From Bacillota bacterium (GTDB taxonomy: Bacteria; Bacillota_B; Desulfitobacteriia; Desulfitobacteriales; Desulfitobacteriaceae), in the NCBI GenBank assembly GCA_021779415.1, contig JAJYAS010000072.1, forward strand, positions 1 through 9,966: a stretch of 9,966 bases of DNA. Reading direction: 5' to 3'. Shown here piece after piece: positions 1 to 6,960 of this stretch (position 1 is the first letter of the stretch; the number at the start of each line of letters is the position of its first letter). A model generated the notes under the pieces. The model ran no database searches. It worked only from the letters and a program-made list of their open reading frames with translations, and was not told the origin of the DNA. Both the position numbers and the translations under genes were made by a program.

Positions 1-804
1 GAGTTAGTGGCTTATGCGACGTCCCTGGGATTGCGCCCCGTTTTTGGAACGAACGGAACGTTGCTTACCCTTGAATTGGCTCAGCAACTCAAGGCTGCTG
101 GTGCTATGGGTATGGGTATATCCTTAGATTCTCTTGACAAGGAGAAACATGACGAATTCCGCAAATTCCCAGGTGCTTGGGAGGGAGCTGTGCGGGGAAT
201 GAAAATTTGCCGTGAAGTGGGACTCCCGTTCCAAATTCACACGACCATTATGGATTGGAATGCGCATGAAGTGGAAGCGATTACGGATTTTGCTGTGGAG
301 CTAGGCGCTGTTGCCCACCATTTCTTTTTCCTCGTTCCGACCGGTCGTGCAGTTTCGATTGAAGAAGAATCCTTAAAGGCAGAGGCTTATGAGGATATCT
401 TGACACGAATTATGAAAAAACAGCAAACCGTGGATATTGAGCTAAAGCCAACGTGTGCCCCACAGTTTATGCGAATTGCCAAACAAATGGGCGTCGATAT
501 GCGCTTTAGTCGTGGTTGTTTGGCGGGAACTGCCTATTGCATTATCGGACCTAAAGGGCAAGTTCAACCCTGTGCTTATCTAAATATACCGTTAGGGGAC
601 GTTCGCGAGACACCGTTTGATGAAATATGGCGGAATCATGAAGTTTTAAACACCCTGCGTACGCTTGAGTATAAAGGCGGTTGCGGAACATGTGAATACA
701 AGCGCGCCTGTGGCGGTTGCCGCGCTCGTGCATCGTTTTATAATGAAGGGGATTACATGGCTGAGGAGCCATGGTGCTTATACCATGGCAGGAAGGGGGT
801 TTAG
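1..804 (+). CDS. nirJ2: Radical SAM/SPASM heme-biosynthesis protein, NirJ2/AhbD-like (5'-truncated)
   Basis: This is the 3' part of a radical SAM enzyme of the alternative (siroheme-dependent) heme pathway. In that pathway AhbC removes the acetate side chains of didecarboxysiroheme and AhbD oxidatively decarboxylates Fe-coproporphyrin III to heme b. The reading frame is open from base 1, so the GTG at 7 is internal; the radical SAM CxxxCxxC cluster motif must lie upstream. Counting from codon 7-9, the visible part holds the end of the TIM-barrel domain (TNGTLL near 15-20, GISLDS near 37-42). A C-terminal SPASM domain follows, with cysteines at 150, 171, 178, 189, 226, 229, 235, 238 and 257; its CGTCEYKRACGGC segment is typical of auxiliary 4Fe-4S sites. 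Placement directly before a siroheme decarboxylase and hemL supports the pathway. NirJ2 rather than NirJ1/AhbC is judged from the SPASM pattern (GCLAGTAYC, QPCAYLN) and gene order; the exact reaction is less certain than the family. Confidence 0.85.
   Translation, partial: ELVAYATSLGLRPVFGTNGTLLTLELAQQLKAAGAMGMGISLDSLDKEKHDEFRKFPGAWEGAVRGMKICREVGLPFQIHTTIMDWNAHEVEAITDFAVELGAVAHHFFFLVPTGRAVSIEEESLKAEAYEDILTRIMKKQQTVDIELKPTCAPQFMRIAKQMGVDMRFSRGCLAGTAYCIIGPKGQVQPCAYLNIPLGDVRETPFDEIWRNHEVLNTLRTLEYKGGCGTCEYKRACGGCRARASFYNEGDYMAEEPWCLYHGRKGV
768..789 (+). promoter_or_regulatory. Perfect 8-bp hairpin just upstream of the ahbAB ribosome binding site
   Basis: GCCATGGT (768-775) and ACCATGGC (782-789) are exact reverse complements around a 6-base loop. 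The stem sits inside the last codons of the radical SAM gene and abuts the purine-rich SD (AGGAAGGGGG, 790-799) that serves the ATG at 806. It could modulate translational coupling between the two genes. A role is inference; the stem itself is seen. Confidence 0.35.
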
Positions 805-805
805 A

Positions 806-1834
806 ATGGATGCTACTGATCGGGAGCTACTGAATGCTATCCAAGATCACTTTCCAATCGCAGTTCACCCCTACCAAATCCTCGCTGAAGCGGTGGGAAC
901 GACGGAGGAAGATGCTTTTAAACGAATACAACGTCTGCGAGAGGAGGGAATTATTCGCCGCTTAGGGGGTGTCTTCGATTCTCGACGTTTGGGGTACTAT
1001 AGTACCCTATGTGCGGCCAAGGTTCCAGTAGATAAAATCTCCATCTTGACTGACCTGCTCGAAAAGATTCCCGGTGTGACTCACAACTATATCCGTAATC
1101 ACGAGTACAACAGCTGGTTTACGCTCATTGCCCGTTCAGAGGCAGTGGCAGATCGTATTCTTCATGATATCCGTGAAGCGTCTGGGTTAACAGATATCTT
1201 TAGTTTACCGGCTACTCGTCTTTTTAAAATCAATGTTAATTTTGATTTATCCGATGAAGATATAGACGAAGATGATACGCTCGATGAAGATCTTAATAGT
1301 GTTGGAAACGCTGATTTGGGTGGTACACAGGGGGGGGATGGAACCCCATATAAATTAAGCGATGAGGAGATTTCCCTTATCCAAGTGCTTCAGGGGAATC
1401 TGCCGGATTCTCTCATTCCTTTTACAGTCTTGGCTGAAACTCTCCAGTGGCCGGTTGAGAGTGTCATCTCCTGTGCCAGTCGTTTATTGGAAGCAAAAGT
1501 AATCCGCCGTTTTGGTGCAGTACTTCGGCATCAAAAAGCTGGCTTTGTGGCCAATGCCATGGGGGTATGGCAAGTCAATCCTGAAAAGACGGCTGAGGTG
1601 GGAGAAATCATGGCACGCTTTAAGGAAGTAAGCCATTGTTATCAAAGACCGACCTTGTCCGATTGGCCGTATAATCTCTTTACCATGGTCCACGGACGAA
1701 CTGAAGAGGATTGCGGGGACGTCATGAAGAGAATTTCCCTTGCAACAGGGGTAAGCACGTATTCTATGATCTTCAGTACCGCCGAATTAAAGAAGAGCAG
1801 TATGCTATATTTTCTAGAAGAAGAGACCCACTAG
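806..1834 (+). CDS. ahbAB: Fused siroheme decarboxylase AhbA-AhbB (NirD-L-like), Lrp/AsnC fold
   Basis: Siroheme decarboxylase converts siroheme to 12,18-didecarboxysiroheme, normally as two paralogous subunits (AhbA, AhbB) with a winged-helix plus ferredoxin-like Lrp/AsnC fold. Here both are in one 342-residue chain. Domain 1 (about 1-147) begins MDATDRELLNAIQ and has the NirD-like signature THNYIRNHEYNSWF (92-105). Domain 2 (about 184-342) begins KLSDEEISLIQ and carries HCYQRP (277-282) followed by WPYNLFTMVHG (287-297), conserved in this family. An acidic, low-complexity linker (about 148-183, mostly D/E then G-rich) joins them and is partly encoded by a G8 run. ATG 806 is chosen over the longer upstream frame because it follows an excellent SD (790-799) and begins exactly at the domain; the earlier part overlaps the radical SAM gene, whose TAG (802-804) is one base away. 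It is easily misannotated as an AsnC-type regulator. Fused NirDL proteins are known in some bacteria. Confidence 0.88.
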   Translation: MDATDRELLNAIQDHFPIAVHPYQILAEAVGTTEEDAFKRIQRLREEGIIRRLGGVFDSRRLGYYSTLCAAKVPVDKISILTDLLEKIPGVTHNYIRNHEYNSWFTLIARSEAVADRILHDIREASGLTDIFSLPATRLFKINVNFDLSDEDIDEDDTLDEDLNSVGNADLGGTQGGDGTPYKLSDEEISLIQVLQGNLPDSLIPFTVLAETLQWPVESVISCASRLLEAKVIRRFGAVLRHQKAGFVANAMGVWQVNPEKTAEVGEIMARFKEVSHCYQRPTLSDWPYNLFTMVHGRTEEDCGDVMKRISLATGVSTYSMIFSTAELKKSSMLYFLEEETH

Positions 1835-1849
1835 AAAGGGGGCATTCGT

Positions 1850-3139
1850 ATGTCATTCGTAGATGATAAAAGTCGTCTTGCTTTTGCAAAGGCCCAAAAG
1901 GTTATCCCAGGTGGCGTGAATTCGCCGGTAAGGGCGTTTAAATCCGTAGGCAGGGACCCTGTGTTCATTGACCGGGGGGAAGGTGCCCACATTTGGGATA
2001 TCGACGGCAATCGTTACCTTGATTTTGTCGGATCTTGGGGCCCGCTGATTGTTGGACATGCTCATCCTGACGTGGTGGCGGCGATTAAGCGAGTGGCCGA
2101 GAGAGGGACAAGTTATGGCGCTCCAACCGAGATTGAAACGGTATTAGCTGAAGAGGTCCTTAAGGCCTATCCTTCTATGCAGATGATCCGCATGGTCAAT
2201 TCCGGAACGGAAGCGACCATGAGTGCTTTGCGTCTTGCGCGGGGCGCCACGGGTAGGACAAAAATTGTTAAGTTTGAAGGGTGCTACCATGGACACTCAG
2301 ATCAACTTCTAATTAAGGCGGGGAGCGGAGCTCTGACCTTTGGGGTTCCAACGTCACCAGGGGTCCCTACTCAAATCGCTGCTACCACAATTTCTGCCCA
2401 ATTTAATGATCTTGAGGGGTTAAGAGAAATTTTTCAGCGAGAAGGGGAAGAGATCGCTGGAGTGATTTTAGAACCTGTCGCAGGAAATATGGGTGTTGTC
2501 TTACCCGAAGAAGGCTTCTTAAAGGGAGTTCGTAGCTTGACGGAAGAGTTCGGAGCCTTACTGATCTTTGACGAAGTGATGACTGGTTTTAGAGTAAGTT
2601 ATGGAGGGGCACAGGGTTATTACGGAATCGACCCGGATATAACTTGCCTGGGAAAAGTCATCGGCGGTGGACTTCCAGTTGGGGCATATGGTGGAAAGCG
2701 ACGCTTCATGGAACAGATTTCTCCAAGTGGTCCTATTTATCAAGCAGGAACCCTTTCCGGTAATCCTTTGGCTATGAGCGCCGGATTAGCAACTTTAAAC
2801 TTGTTACAGCAATCTGGAGTCTATGAACGGTTGCAACAGAACACGACCCGTCTTGCTGAAGGACTAAAACAACTTGCCCAAGAAGCGGGACTTCCTATAT
2901 GGGTCAATGCCGTAGGGGCAATGTTTTCTGCCTTTTTTACTGATACTCCAGTCAAGGATTATACTAGCGCTTGCACATCGGATGTGGGACAATTTGCCAA
3001 GTACTTCCGTGCAATGTTGGAAAAGGGTATTTACTTAGCCCCCAGTCAATTTGAGGCAGTCTTTTTATCGACCGCACATACAGAAGCAGACATTGACCAC
3101 ACGTTGGAACAGGCTCGAATCGTTCTGAAAACTCTCTAA
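1850..3139 (+). CDS. hemL: Glutamate-1-semialdehyde 2,1-aminomutase
   Basis: This PLP enzyme isomerises glutamate-1-semialdehyde to 5-aminolevulinate, the committed tetrapyrrole precursor in the C5 pathway, in the cytosol. The protein has 429 residues, the usual family length. It shows the N-terminal [12 protein letters not shown] (19-30), the substrate-loop region [10 protein letters not shown] (117-126), the cofactor-binding FDEVMTGFR (240-248) and the PLP lysine in CLGKVIGGG (K269). ATG 1850 has a strong SD (AAAGGGGG, 1835-1842) and begins 15 bases after the ahbAB stop, so it is clearly cotranscribed with the siroheme-to-heme genes. This puts the first and late steps of heme synthesis in one operon. 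No truncation or frameshift is seen. Family and function are very secure. Confidence 0.97.
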   Translation: MSFVDDKSRLAFAKAQKVIPGGVNSPVRAFKSVGRDPVFIDRGEGAHIWDIDGNRYLDFVGSWGPLIVGHAHPDVVAAIKRVAERGTSYGAPTEIETVLAEEVLKAYPSMQMIRMVNSGTEATMSALRLARGATGRTKIVKFEGCYHGHSDQLLIKAGSGALTFGVPTSPGVPTQIAATTISAQFNDLEGLREIFQREGEEIAGVILEPVAGNMGVVLPEEGFLKGVRSLTEEFGALLIFDEVMTGFRVSYGGAQGYYGIDPDITCLGKVIGGGLPVGAYGGKRRFMEQISPSGPIYQAGTLSGNPLAMSAGLATLNLLQQSGVYERLQQNTTRLAEGLKQLAQEAGLPIWVNAVGAMFSAFFTDTPVKDYTSACTSDVGQFAKYFRAMLEKGIYLAPSQFEAVFLSTAHTEADIDHTLEQARIVLKTL

Positions 3140-3182
3140 AAAGTTCGATTAAAACCTTAAATTTAAAGAGGTGCTTTTCCCT

Positions 3183-3476
3183 ATGGAACCCAAACGTGTT
3201 TTAAGAGCCCTTATCTCGTTCGTTTTATTAGCTGCTTTGGTAGCGGTGCTCATTATTTCGCAAAATCGGGATCCGTCAAATCCTCATACGTCGGTTTCGA
3301 AGGATACGTGGATTCATGGACCTCAAGGACATGGTTACGCGGTATTAAACAATCAGCAACCTTGGAAACAATGCTATACTTGTCATGAAAAAAAGGGACT
3401 TGGCGGAGAAGCCTATTGTCAGAGTTGCCATGATCAATCAGGTGTGAAAGTAACCATTCCCAAGAAGCCTTCCTAA
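3183..3476 (+). CDS. Small membrane-anchored protein with two c-type heme motifs
   Basis: This 97-residue protein has a short basic N-terminus (MEPKRVLR), one hydrophobic segment at about 9-26 acting as signal anchor or signal peptide, and then an exported domain with two heme c attachment motifs, CYTCH (64-68) and CQSCH (79-83). Additional histidines at 35, 45 and 50 could be distal heme ligands. It is therefore probably a diheme electron carrier on the outer face of the membrane; its redox partners cannot be told from the sequence. ATG 3183 is preferred over GTG 3171 because AAAGAGGTG (3165-3173) is a good SD for the ATG and includes the GTG itself. The gene starts 43 bases after hemL with no terminator between, so cotranscription with heme-synthesis genes is likely. 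I do not recognise a named family. A CxxCH zinc-type site instead of heme is less likely given the export signal. Confidence 0.75.
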   Translation: MEPKRVLRALISFVLLAALVAVLIISQNRDPSNPHTSVSKDTWIHGPQGHGYAVLNNQQPWKQCYTCHEKKGLGGEAYCQSCHDQSGVKVTIPKKPS

Positions 3477-3565
3477 TTTGTTTTTACGACTACTTCCTGA
3501 ATTATCTTCTCCCAGAACGCACCACACACCCCGTGCTGGAATATTATGGAATGCAAGCTGGATCT

Positions 3566-3574
3566 GGGAGGGAA
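3566..3574 (+). promoter_or_regulatory. Ribosome binding site that selects a TTG start at 3581
   Basis: GGGAGGGAA lies six bases before the in-frame TTG at 3581. The other in-frame candidates, GTG 3533 and ATG 3551, have no purine-rich SD in front of them, so the TTG is the best supported start of the downstream proteinase. Confidence 0.6.
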
Positions 3575-3580
3575 GCCGTT

Positions 3581-4351
3581 TTGAAAGCAGAGGAACGTGG
3601 ACTTTTTATTGAGCGTTTAGAACAATTGCGAGATTCTAAGGTCTTGGTCTATTTTTCCTTCACACCGCTCGATGACTCTATTTTAGTCCCCCTCTATAAA
3701 CAATTGAAGGAAATTGGTCACACCCGTAAAATTGACCTTCTTCTACACAGTTATGGAGGAGCGTTAGATACACCTTATAAAGTTGTAAGGTTGATCCGAG
3801 AGTTTTGTGAAGAATTCGCCGTGATTGTTCCCTTTGCTGCCAAATCTGCAGCTTCCATGCTTGCACTTGGAGCAGATGAAATTGTTATGGGGCCGCTCTC
3901 CGAACTCGGACCTATCGATCCGCTTACCAAACATCCAATTTATAAAGATATTTTGGTACCCGTGCAAGCAGTTTGGCATTGCTTGGATTATTTGCAACGA
4001 TCCATGATGAATAGTTCCGACCCAGAGATTACATCATTAATCGTAAACCCACTGCTCAATAAACTTGATCCCTGGCTGATTGGGGACTATGAAAAAACCA
4101 TAAAAGCAACGAGGCAATATGCTGAACTGTTGCTATCGCGCTATATGTTCAAAGATGACCCTGAAAGAGTGCAAATCGTTACCCAAGCTTTAACTGAGGG
4201 ATATTTTTCACACGGTTACCCTATAGGTCTTTATGAGGCCAGAGAACTTGGGTTTAACGTGACAGAAGCTAAGGGCGAATTATGGGAAGTAGTTTGGGAA
4301 TTATATCTCGGATATGAAGAACTATTTAGTGAAAAAGAAAAAGAAGAATAA
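3581..4351 (+). CDS. SDH_sah-family Clp-fold serine proteinase
   Basis: This protein of about 256 residues belongs to the ClpP/crotonase-fold proteinases of the serine dehydrogenase proteinase (SDH_sah) family, related to SppA. Counting from TTG 3581, the first core strands are near 18-24 and 51-56. The oxyanion-loop motif HSYGG is at 56-60 and the probable nucleophile is S89 in AAKSAAS, next to K88. The block ADEIVMGPLSELGPIDP (about 98-114) is typical of the family. No signal peptide or membrane helix is visible, so it is probably cytosolic; the C-terminus is rich in E/K. It lies about 100 bases after the cytochrome gene and just before the operon terminator, so it may be the last gene of the heme operon, which is an unusual partner. 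Its substrate is unknown; clearance of misfolded cytochrome or heme-pathway proteins is speculation. Starting at 3533 would add 16 residues without a ribosome binding site. Confidence 0.8.
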   Translation: MKAEERGLFIERLEQLRDSKVLVYFSFTPLDDSILVPLYKQLKEIGHTRKIDLLLHSYGGALDTPYKVVRLIREFCEEFAVIVPFAAKSAASMLALGADEIVMGPLSELGPIDPLTKHPIYKDILVPVQAVWHCLDYLQRSMMNSSDPEITSLIVNPLLNKLDPWLIGDYEKTIKATRQYAELLLSRYMFKDDPERVQIVTQALTEGYFSHGYPIGLYEARELGFNVTEAKGELWEVVWELYLGYEELFSEKEKEE

Positions 4352-4372
4352 GCAAAAACCTAAACTTCGGTT

Positions 4373-4400
4373 AAAAAGACTGGCTTATAGCAGTCTTTTT
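4373..4400 (+). terminator. Intrinsic terminator after the heme/proteinase operon
   Basis: AAAAAGACTG (4373-4382) and CAGTCTTTTT (4391-4400) form a perfect 10-bp stem with an 8-base loop, 21 bases after the proteinase stop. The 3' arm supplies the T run, and the A run on the 5' side could let it work in both directions. Confidence 0.8.
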
Positions 4401-4531
4401 GAGTTTCCATGAGAAACATATTGCTTGTTGTCACTCAATGTTGTAGGATAAGTCTGTGCTTGATTTTCTTTCTTGATAGGTTTCGTGTAGAATAAGGGAC
4501 AGATTAGATATTATAATGGAGGTGGACAGTT
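4401..4531 (+). promoter_or_regulatory. Intergenic region with a weak candidate tatA promoter
   Basis: No gene is supported here. A possible housekeeping promoter is TTGCTT (4421-4426), a 17-base spacer, then TAGGAT (4444-4449), about 75 bases ahead of the tatA SD. The match is only moderate. A TATAAT-like string at 4512-4517 lies too close to the SD (4518-4525) to be a good -10 box. Confidence 0.3.
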
Positions 4532-4726
4532 ATGCTCACAACGTTTGGATTTTTAACGCCGATGACAGCAGGCATAGTTCTGGTTATTGCCTTGGTGATC
4601 TTTGGACCAGGAAAGTTACCTGAATTGGGAAAATCTCTAGGTAAAGGGATTAGAGAGTTTAAAGCCGCCAGTGAAGGAGAACCAGAAAAAGAGGCTGTAA
4701 AAATAGAGAAAGAAAAAGTTGAATAG
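4532..4726 (+). CDS. tatA: Twin-arginine translocase subunit TatA
   Basis: TatA forms the protein-conducting assembly of the Sec-independent Tat pathway, which exports folded, often cofactor-containing proteins. This 64-residue copy has the family layout: a single N-terminal transmembrane helix (about 11-24), the FG hinge and [16 protein letters not shown] segment (24-39), an amphipathic helix to about residue 46, and a charged E/K-rich tail. The SD GGAGGTGG (4518-4525) is strong. The gene stands alone between two terminators, without tatC or tatB next to it, so tatC must be elsewhere. It belongs to the TatA type rather than TatB by length and sequence. Firmicutes often have several tatA copies; which TatC this one serves cannot be told. 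Confidence 0.95.
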   Translation: MLTTFGFLTPMTAGIVLVIALVIFGPGKLPELGKSLGKGIREFKAASEGEPEKEAVKIEKEKVE

Positions 4727-4734
4727 TAAATTCA

Positions 4735-4765
4735 AAAGACGAGGCCTTTGGGCCTCGTTTTTTTT
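4735..4765 (+). terminator. Strong intrinsic terminator after tatA
   Basis: ACGAGGCC (4739-4746), loop TTTG and GGCCTCGT (4751-4758) make a GC-rich 8-bp stem, followed by a run of eight T residues (4758-4765). It starts about 10 bases after the tatA stop and isolates tatA from the terpene gene. Confidence 0.92.
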
Positions 4766-4822
4766 CTGTCGACGTACAATGCTTTTCACTTGTCAGTAAA
4801 TCGGTTAATATTTCTTATCCTG

Positions 4823-4849
4823 TTGAGTAAGTTCGTAAATGGGTATACT
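4823..4849 (+). promoter_or_regulatory. Candidate promoter of the DUF2600 gene
   Basis: TTGAGT (4823-4828) and TATACT (4844-4849) resemble -35 and -10 boxes, but the spacer is only 15 bases. The position, about 30 bases before the start codon and after the tatA terminator, fits a promoter; the exact boxes are uncertain. Confidence 0.3.
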
Positions 4850-4879
4850 AGAATTAGTTCAGTGAAGGAGAAATCAAGT

Positions 4880-5950
4880 ATGAAGTCATTAATTGTCTCA
4901 CCCATGAATCGAGCACGGCTTATATATAACTATGTATCAAAGGTTTTTCCAATGGTAAAACATGAGCTAAAGCAATGGCAACGTTTAGCCACACAGTTAC
5001 CTGATGCCCGTTTAAGCCAGCAAGCCACAGAAAGTATTCGCTCAAAGGCCTTTCACTGTCAAGGTGGAAGTATTTATGCTCTATATCCAGGTGTAAATAG
5101 GGAAATAACTATTAAATTTATTGTTGCCTATCAAACCATGAGTGATTATCTCGATAATTTGGTTGATAGTCTTGAAGTTCAGGATGAGATGGCCTTTTCG
5201 CAGTTGCATTTGGCCATGCAAGAGGCTTTGAATCCTCAAGCAATCCCTTCGGATTACTATTTGTATTACCCCTATCGAGAAGATGGAGGGTACTTAGAAC
5301 GGCTTGTCAAAGTATGTCAAGCTTGTCTCAGGAAATTGCCGTCGTACCCTATTGTTCAGGATGAAGCCGTAAAGCTTGCTACACTCTATTCTTCCTTACA
5401 AACTTACAAACACTTAGCTGTGGAAGTACGAGAAGTGAAGATGTTAAATTGGATTACCCCCAATTTGACCCTCTACCCGGGAATATCAACCTGGGAATTT
5501 GCCGCGGCCACTGGGTCAACCCTTGGAGTTTTTTGTCTTTATGCAGCTGCTTTCAATCCCCAACTGACCTTAAAACAAGCACAGAAGATCAGGCAGGCCT
5601 ACTTTCCGTGGATCTGTGGCCTCCATATTCTTCTGGATTATTTCATCGATCTACGCGAAGACAGGGAGACGAACCAGCTGAATTTCGTGGCGTATTATGA
5701 ATCGTCGGAAATGATACGAGATCGGTTGCATTTATTCGTGAAAAATTCTTTCAAGCAGGCGGAGAAATTAGCTCATCCAAAGTTCCATCGTGCGGTTGTT
5801 CAAGGACTTCTCGCTATGTATCTTTCTGATAAAAAGAGTAGGGACACCCAAATCCGATCCGTTACGAAGCAATTATTAGGGGATAGTGGGTTGGGCGCCA
5901 ACCTACTCTATTGGATATGCTGCCAATTGCGCAAAAGGAAGTCTCTCTAA
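4880..5950 (+). CDS. ytpB: DUF2600 protein, tetraprenyl-beta-curcumene synthase (YtpB) family
   Basis: Members of this family (Bacillus YtpB) cyclise all-E heptaprenyl diphosphate (C35) to tetraprenyl-beta-curcumene, a precursor of sesquarterpenes. The 356-residue chain is mostly helical and has the usual length. It contains two acidic motifs expected for metal-diphosphate binding: SDYLDNLVDS (88-97) and LDYFIDLRED followed by NQLNF (252-261, 265-269). The first is preceded by FIVAYQTM, the second followed by VAYY, both typical of the family. ATG 4880 is chosen over the longer frame from 4748 because it has the SD GAAGGAG (4864-4870) and because the upstream extension would run through the tatA terminator. 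It converges with a long-chain prenyl diphosphate synthase gene that could supply its substrate, and the two stops overlap. The exact product is not determined by sequence. No second cyclase of the squalene-hopene type is seen in the window. Confidence 0.85.
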   Translation: MKSLIVSPMNRARLIYNYVSKVFPMVKHELKQWQRLATQLPDARLSQQATESIRSKAFHCQGGSIYALYPGVNREITIKFIVAYQTMSDYLDNLVDSLEVQDEMAFSQLHLAMQEALNPQAIPSDYYLYYPYREDGGYLERLVKVCQACLRKLPSYPIVQDEAVKLATLYSSLQTYKHLAVEVREVKMLNWITPNLTLYPGISTWEFAAATGSTLGVFCLYAAAFNPQLTLKQAQKIRQAYFPWICGLHILLDYFIDLREDRETNQLNFVAYYESSEMIRDRLHLFVKNSFKQAEKLAHPKFHRAVVQGLLAMYLSDKKSRDTQIRSVTKQLLGDSGLGANLLYWICCQLRKRKSL

Positions 5951-6939
5951 GTTGTACGATGCAGGATTGAATCAGCCAACCCTAATAGAGTCGATTTATA
6001 AGGACTAGAATGGATTTCATCTAAGCAAGCTTTGGCCTTATCGATACATTGGGAGGCTGTGGCATAAGCCTGCTCCAGGCATCCTGAACAAATAAGAGCT
6101 TCCTTGAGGCTTTGATTGCCTTGACGAGTTATTAGTTTCATTTTCATAATTTCACGAAGCCAGTTCCCATAAATGGGGTTCTCTAAAAGATAAAGTATCG
6201 GTAGGGTGACGTTGCCATTCATGAGATCGACTCCGACAGGTTTACCGAGAGAGCTTGCGTCTCCACTAATGTCAAGGATGTCGTCCGTGATTTGATAGGC
6301 ATATCCGATGTTGAGCCCGTACTCCCGCATAAGGTTCGTTTCGTCAGAATTAGCCCCAGCAAGGGTACTACCCGATTGGCAGCAGGCTGAAAGAAGAATC
6401 CCTGTTTTCTTGGCAATTCGACTAAAATAATGTTGCATGTCCAATGAACTTGAAAATTGTTCATCCGCTTGATTTACTTCTCCTTCACACATGGCTTGTA
6501 TCGCTTCTACAAGGTATTTCATGCTAGAGAGTAACTGTTGTGTCGAAAGAATGTTAAAGGCTTCAGCAAAGAGGTAATCTCCGGTCAAAATTGCTGCATG
6601 ATTTCCATATAAGGCACTCACTGTCGGTTTGCCACGCCGAGTGGCCGATTCATCAATAACATCATCATGAATTAAGGAAGCCATGTGAATGAGTTCCGCG
6701 GCTACTGCAGCTTTAATCATTAAGGGATTTAAGGGTGCAAAACACATACCACTATAAAGAGTGAGAAGTGGCCGAATTCTTTTTCCACCCGCTTGTAACA
6801 AACCAACACAGGTTTGTTTAATGAGGCCATCTGCCTTATCGAGTACCAACTGTAATTGATCTTCAACAAATAATAGTTCCTGAAATTGATGTGTAGGAAT
6901 AGATGTATCCGTAGATTTATAATGTTGTTGTAAACTCAT
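5947..6939 (-). CDS. hepT: Long-chain trans-polyprenyl diphosphate synthase (HepT-like)
   Basis: This enzyme elongates an allylic diphosphate with isopentenyl diphosphate to a long all-trans chain, as used for the menaquinone side chain and, in Bacillus, for C35 terpenes. In the 330 residues one sees GGKRIRP (51-57), the first aspartate-rich motif HDDVID (D92, D93, D96), RRGKPT (101-106), the second motif DDILD (219-223) and GKPVGVDL (232-239). The residue five before the first aspartate is a small alanine (A87), which fits a long product. ATG 6939 is preceded by AGAGG at a suitable distance. The gene is convergent with, and overlaps by four bases, the DUF2600 gene. No HepS-like small subunit is in the window, so it is either homomeric or has a distant partner. 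Chain length (heptaprenyl or octaprenyl) is inference. Confidence 0.92.
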   Translation of the reverse strand: MSLQQHYKSTDTSIPTHQFQELLFVEDQLQLVLDKADGLIKQTCVGLLQAGGKRIRPLLTLYSGMCFAPLNPLMIKAAVAAELIHMASLIHDDVIDESATRRGKPTVSALYGNHAAILTGDYLFAEAFNILSTQQLLSSMKYLVEAIQAMCEGEVNQADEQFSSSLDMQHYFSRIAKKTGILLSACCQSGSTLAGANSDETNLMREYGLNIGYAYQITDDILDISGDASSLGKPVGVDLMNGNVTLPILYLLENPIYGNWLREIMKMKLITRQGNQSLKEALICSGCLEQAYATASQCIDKAKACLDEIHSSPYKSTLLGLADSILHRTT

Positions 6940-6960
6940 AACATCAGCCTCTGCCCTCTA

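Noticed and set aside
665..805. N-terminal extension of the decarboxylase frame starting at 665
   Set aside because: It overlaps the radical SAM coding region, and ATG 806 has an ideal SD and matches the start of the domain.
806..1834. Reading the gene as an AsnC/Lrp transcription regulator
   Set aside because: The two divergent domains, their conserved siroheme-decarboxylase signatures and the location between heme genes point to the enzyme, which shares the fold.
4409..4495. 28-codon ATG frame between the heme operon terminator and tatA
   Set aside because: It has no ribosome binding site and a cysteine/leucine-rich composition typical of chance frames.
4748..4879. Longer start of the DUF2600 protein
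   Set aside because: It would begin inside the tatA terminator, and its translation resembles nothing in the family; ATG 4880 has a proper SD.
5449..5700. 83-aa frame on the + strand inside the DUF2600 gene
   Set aside because: It is a shadow frame within a well-supported gene, with no SD.
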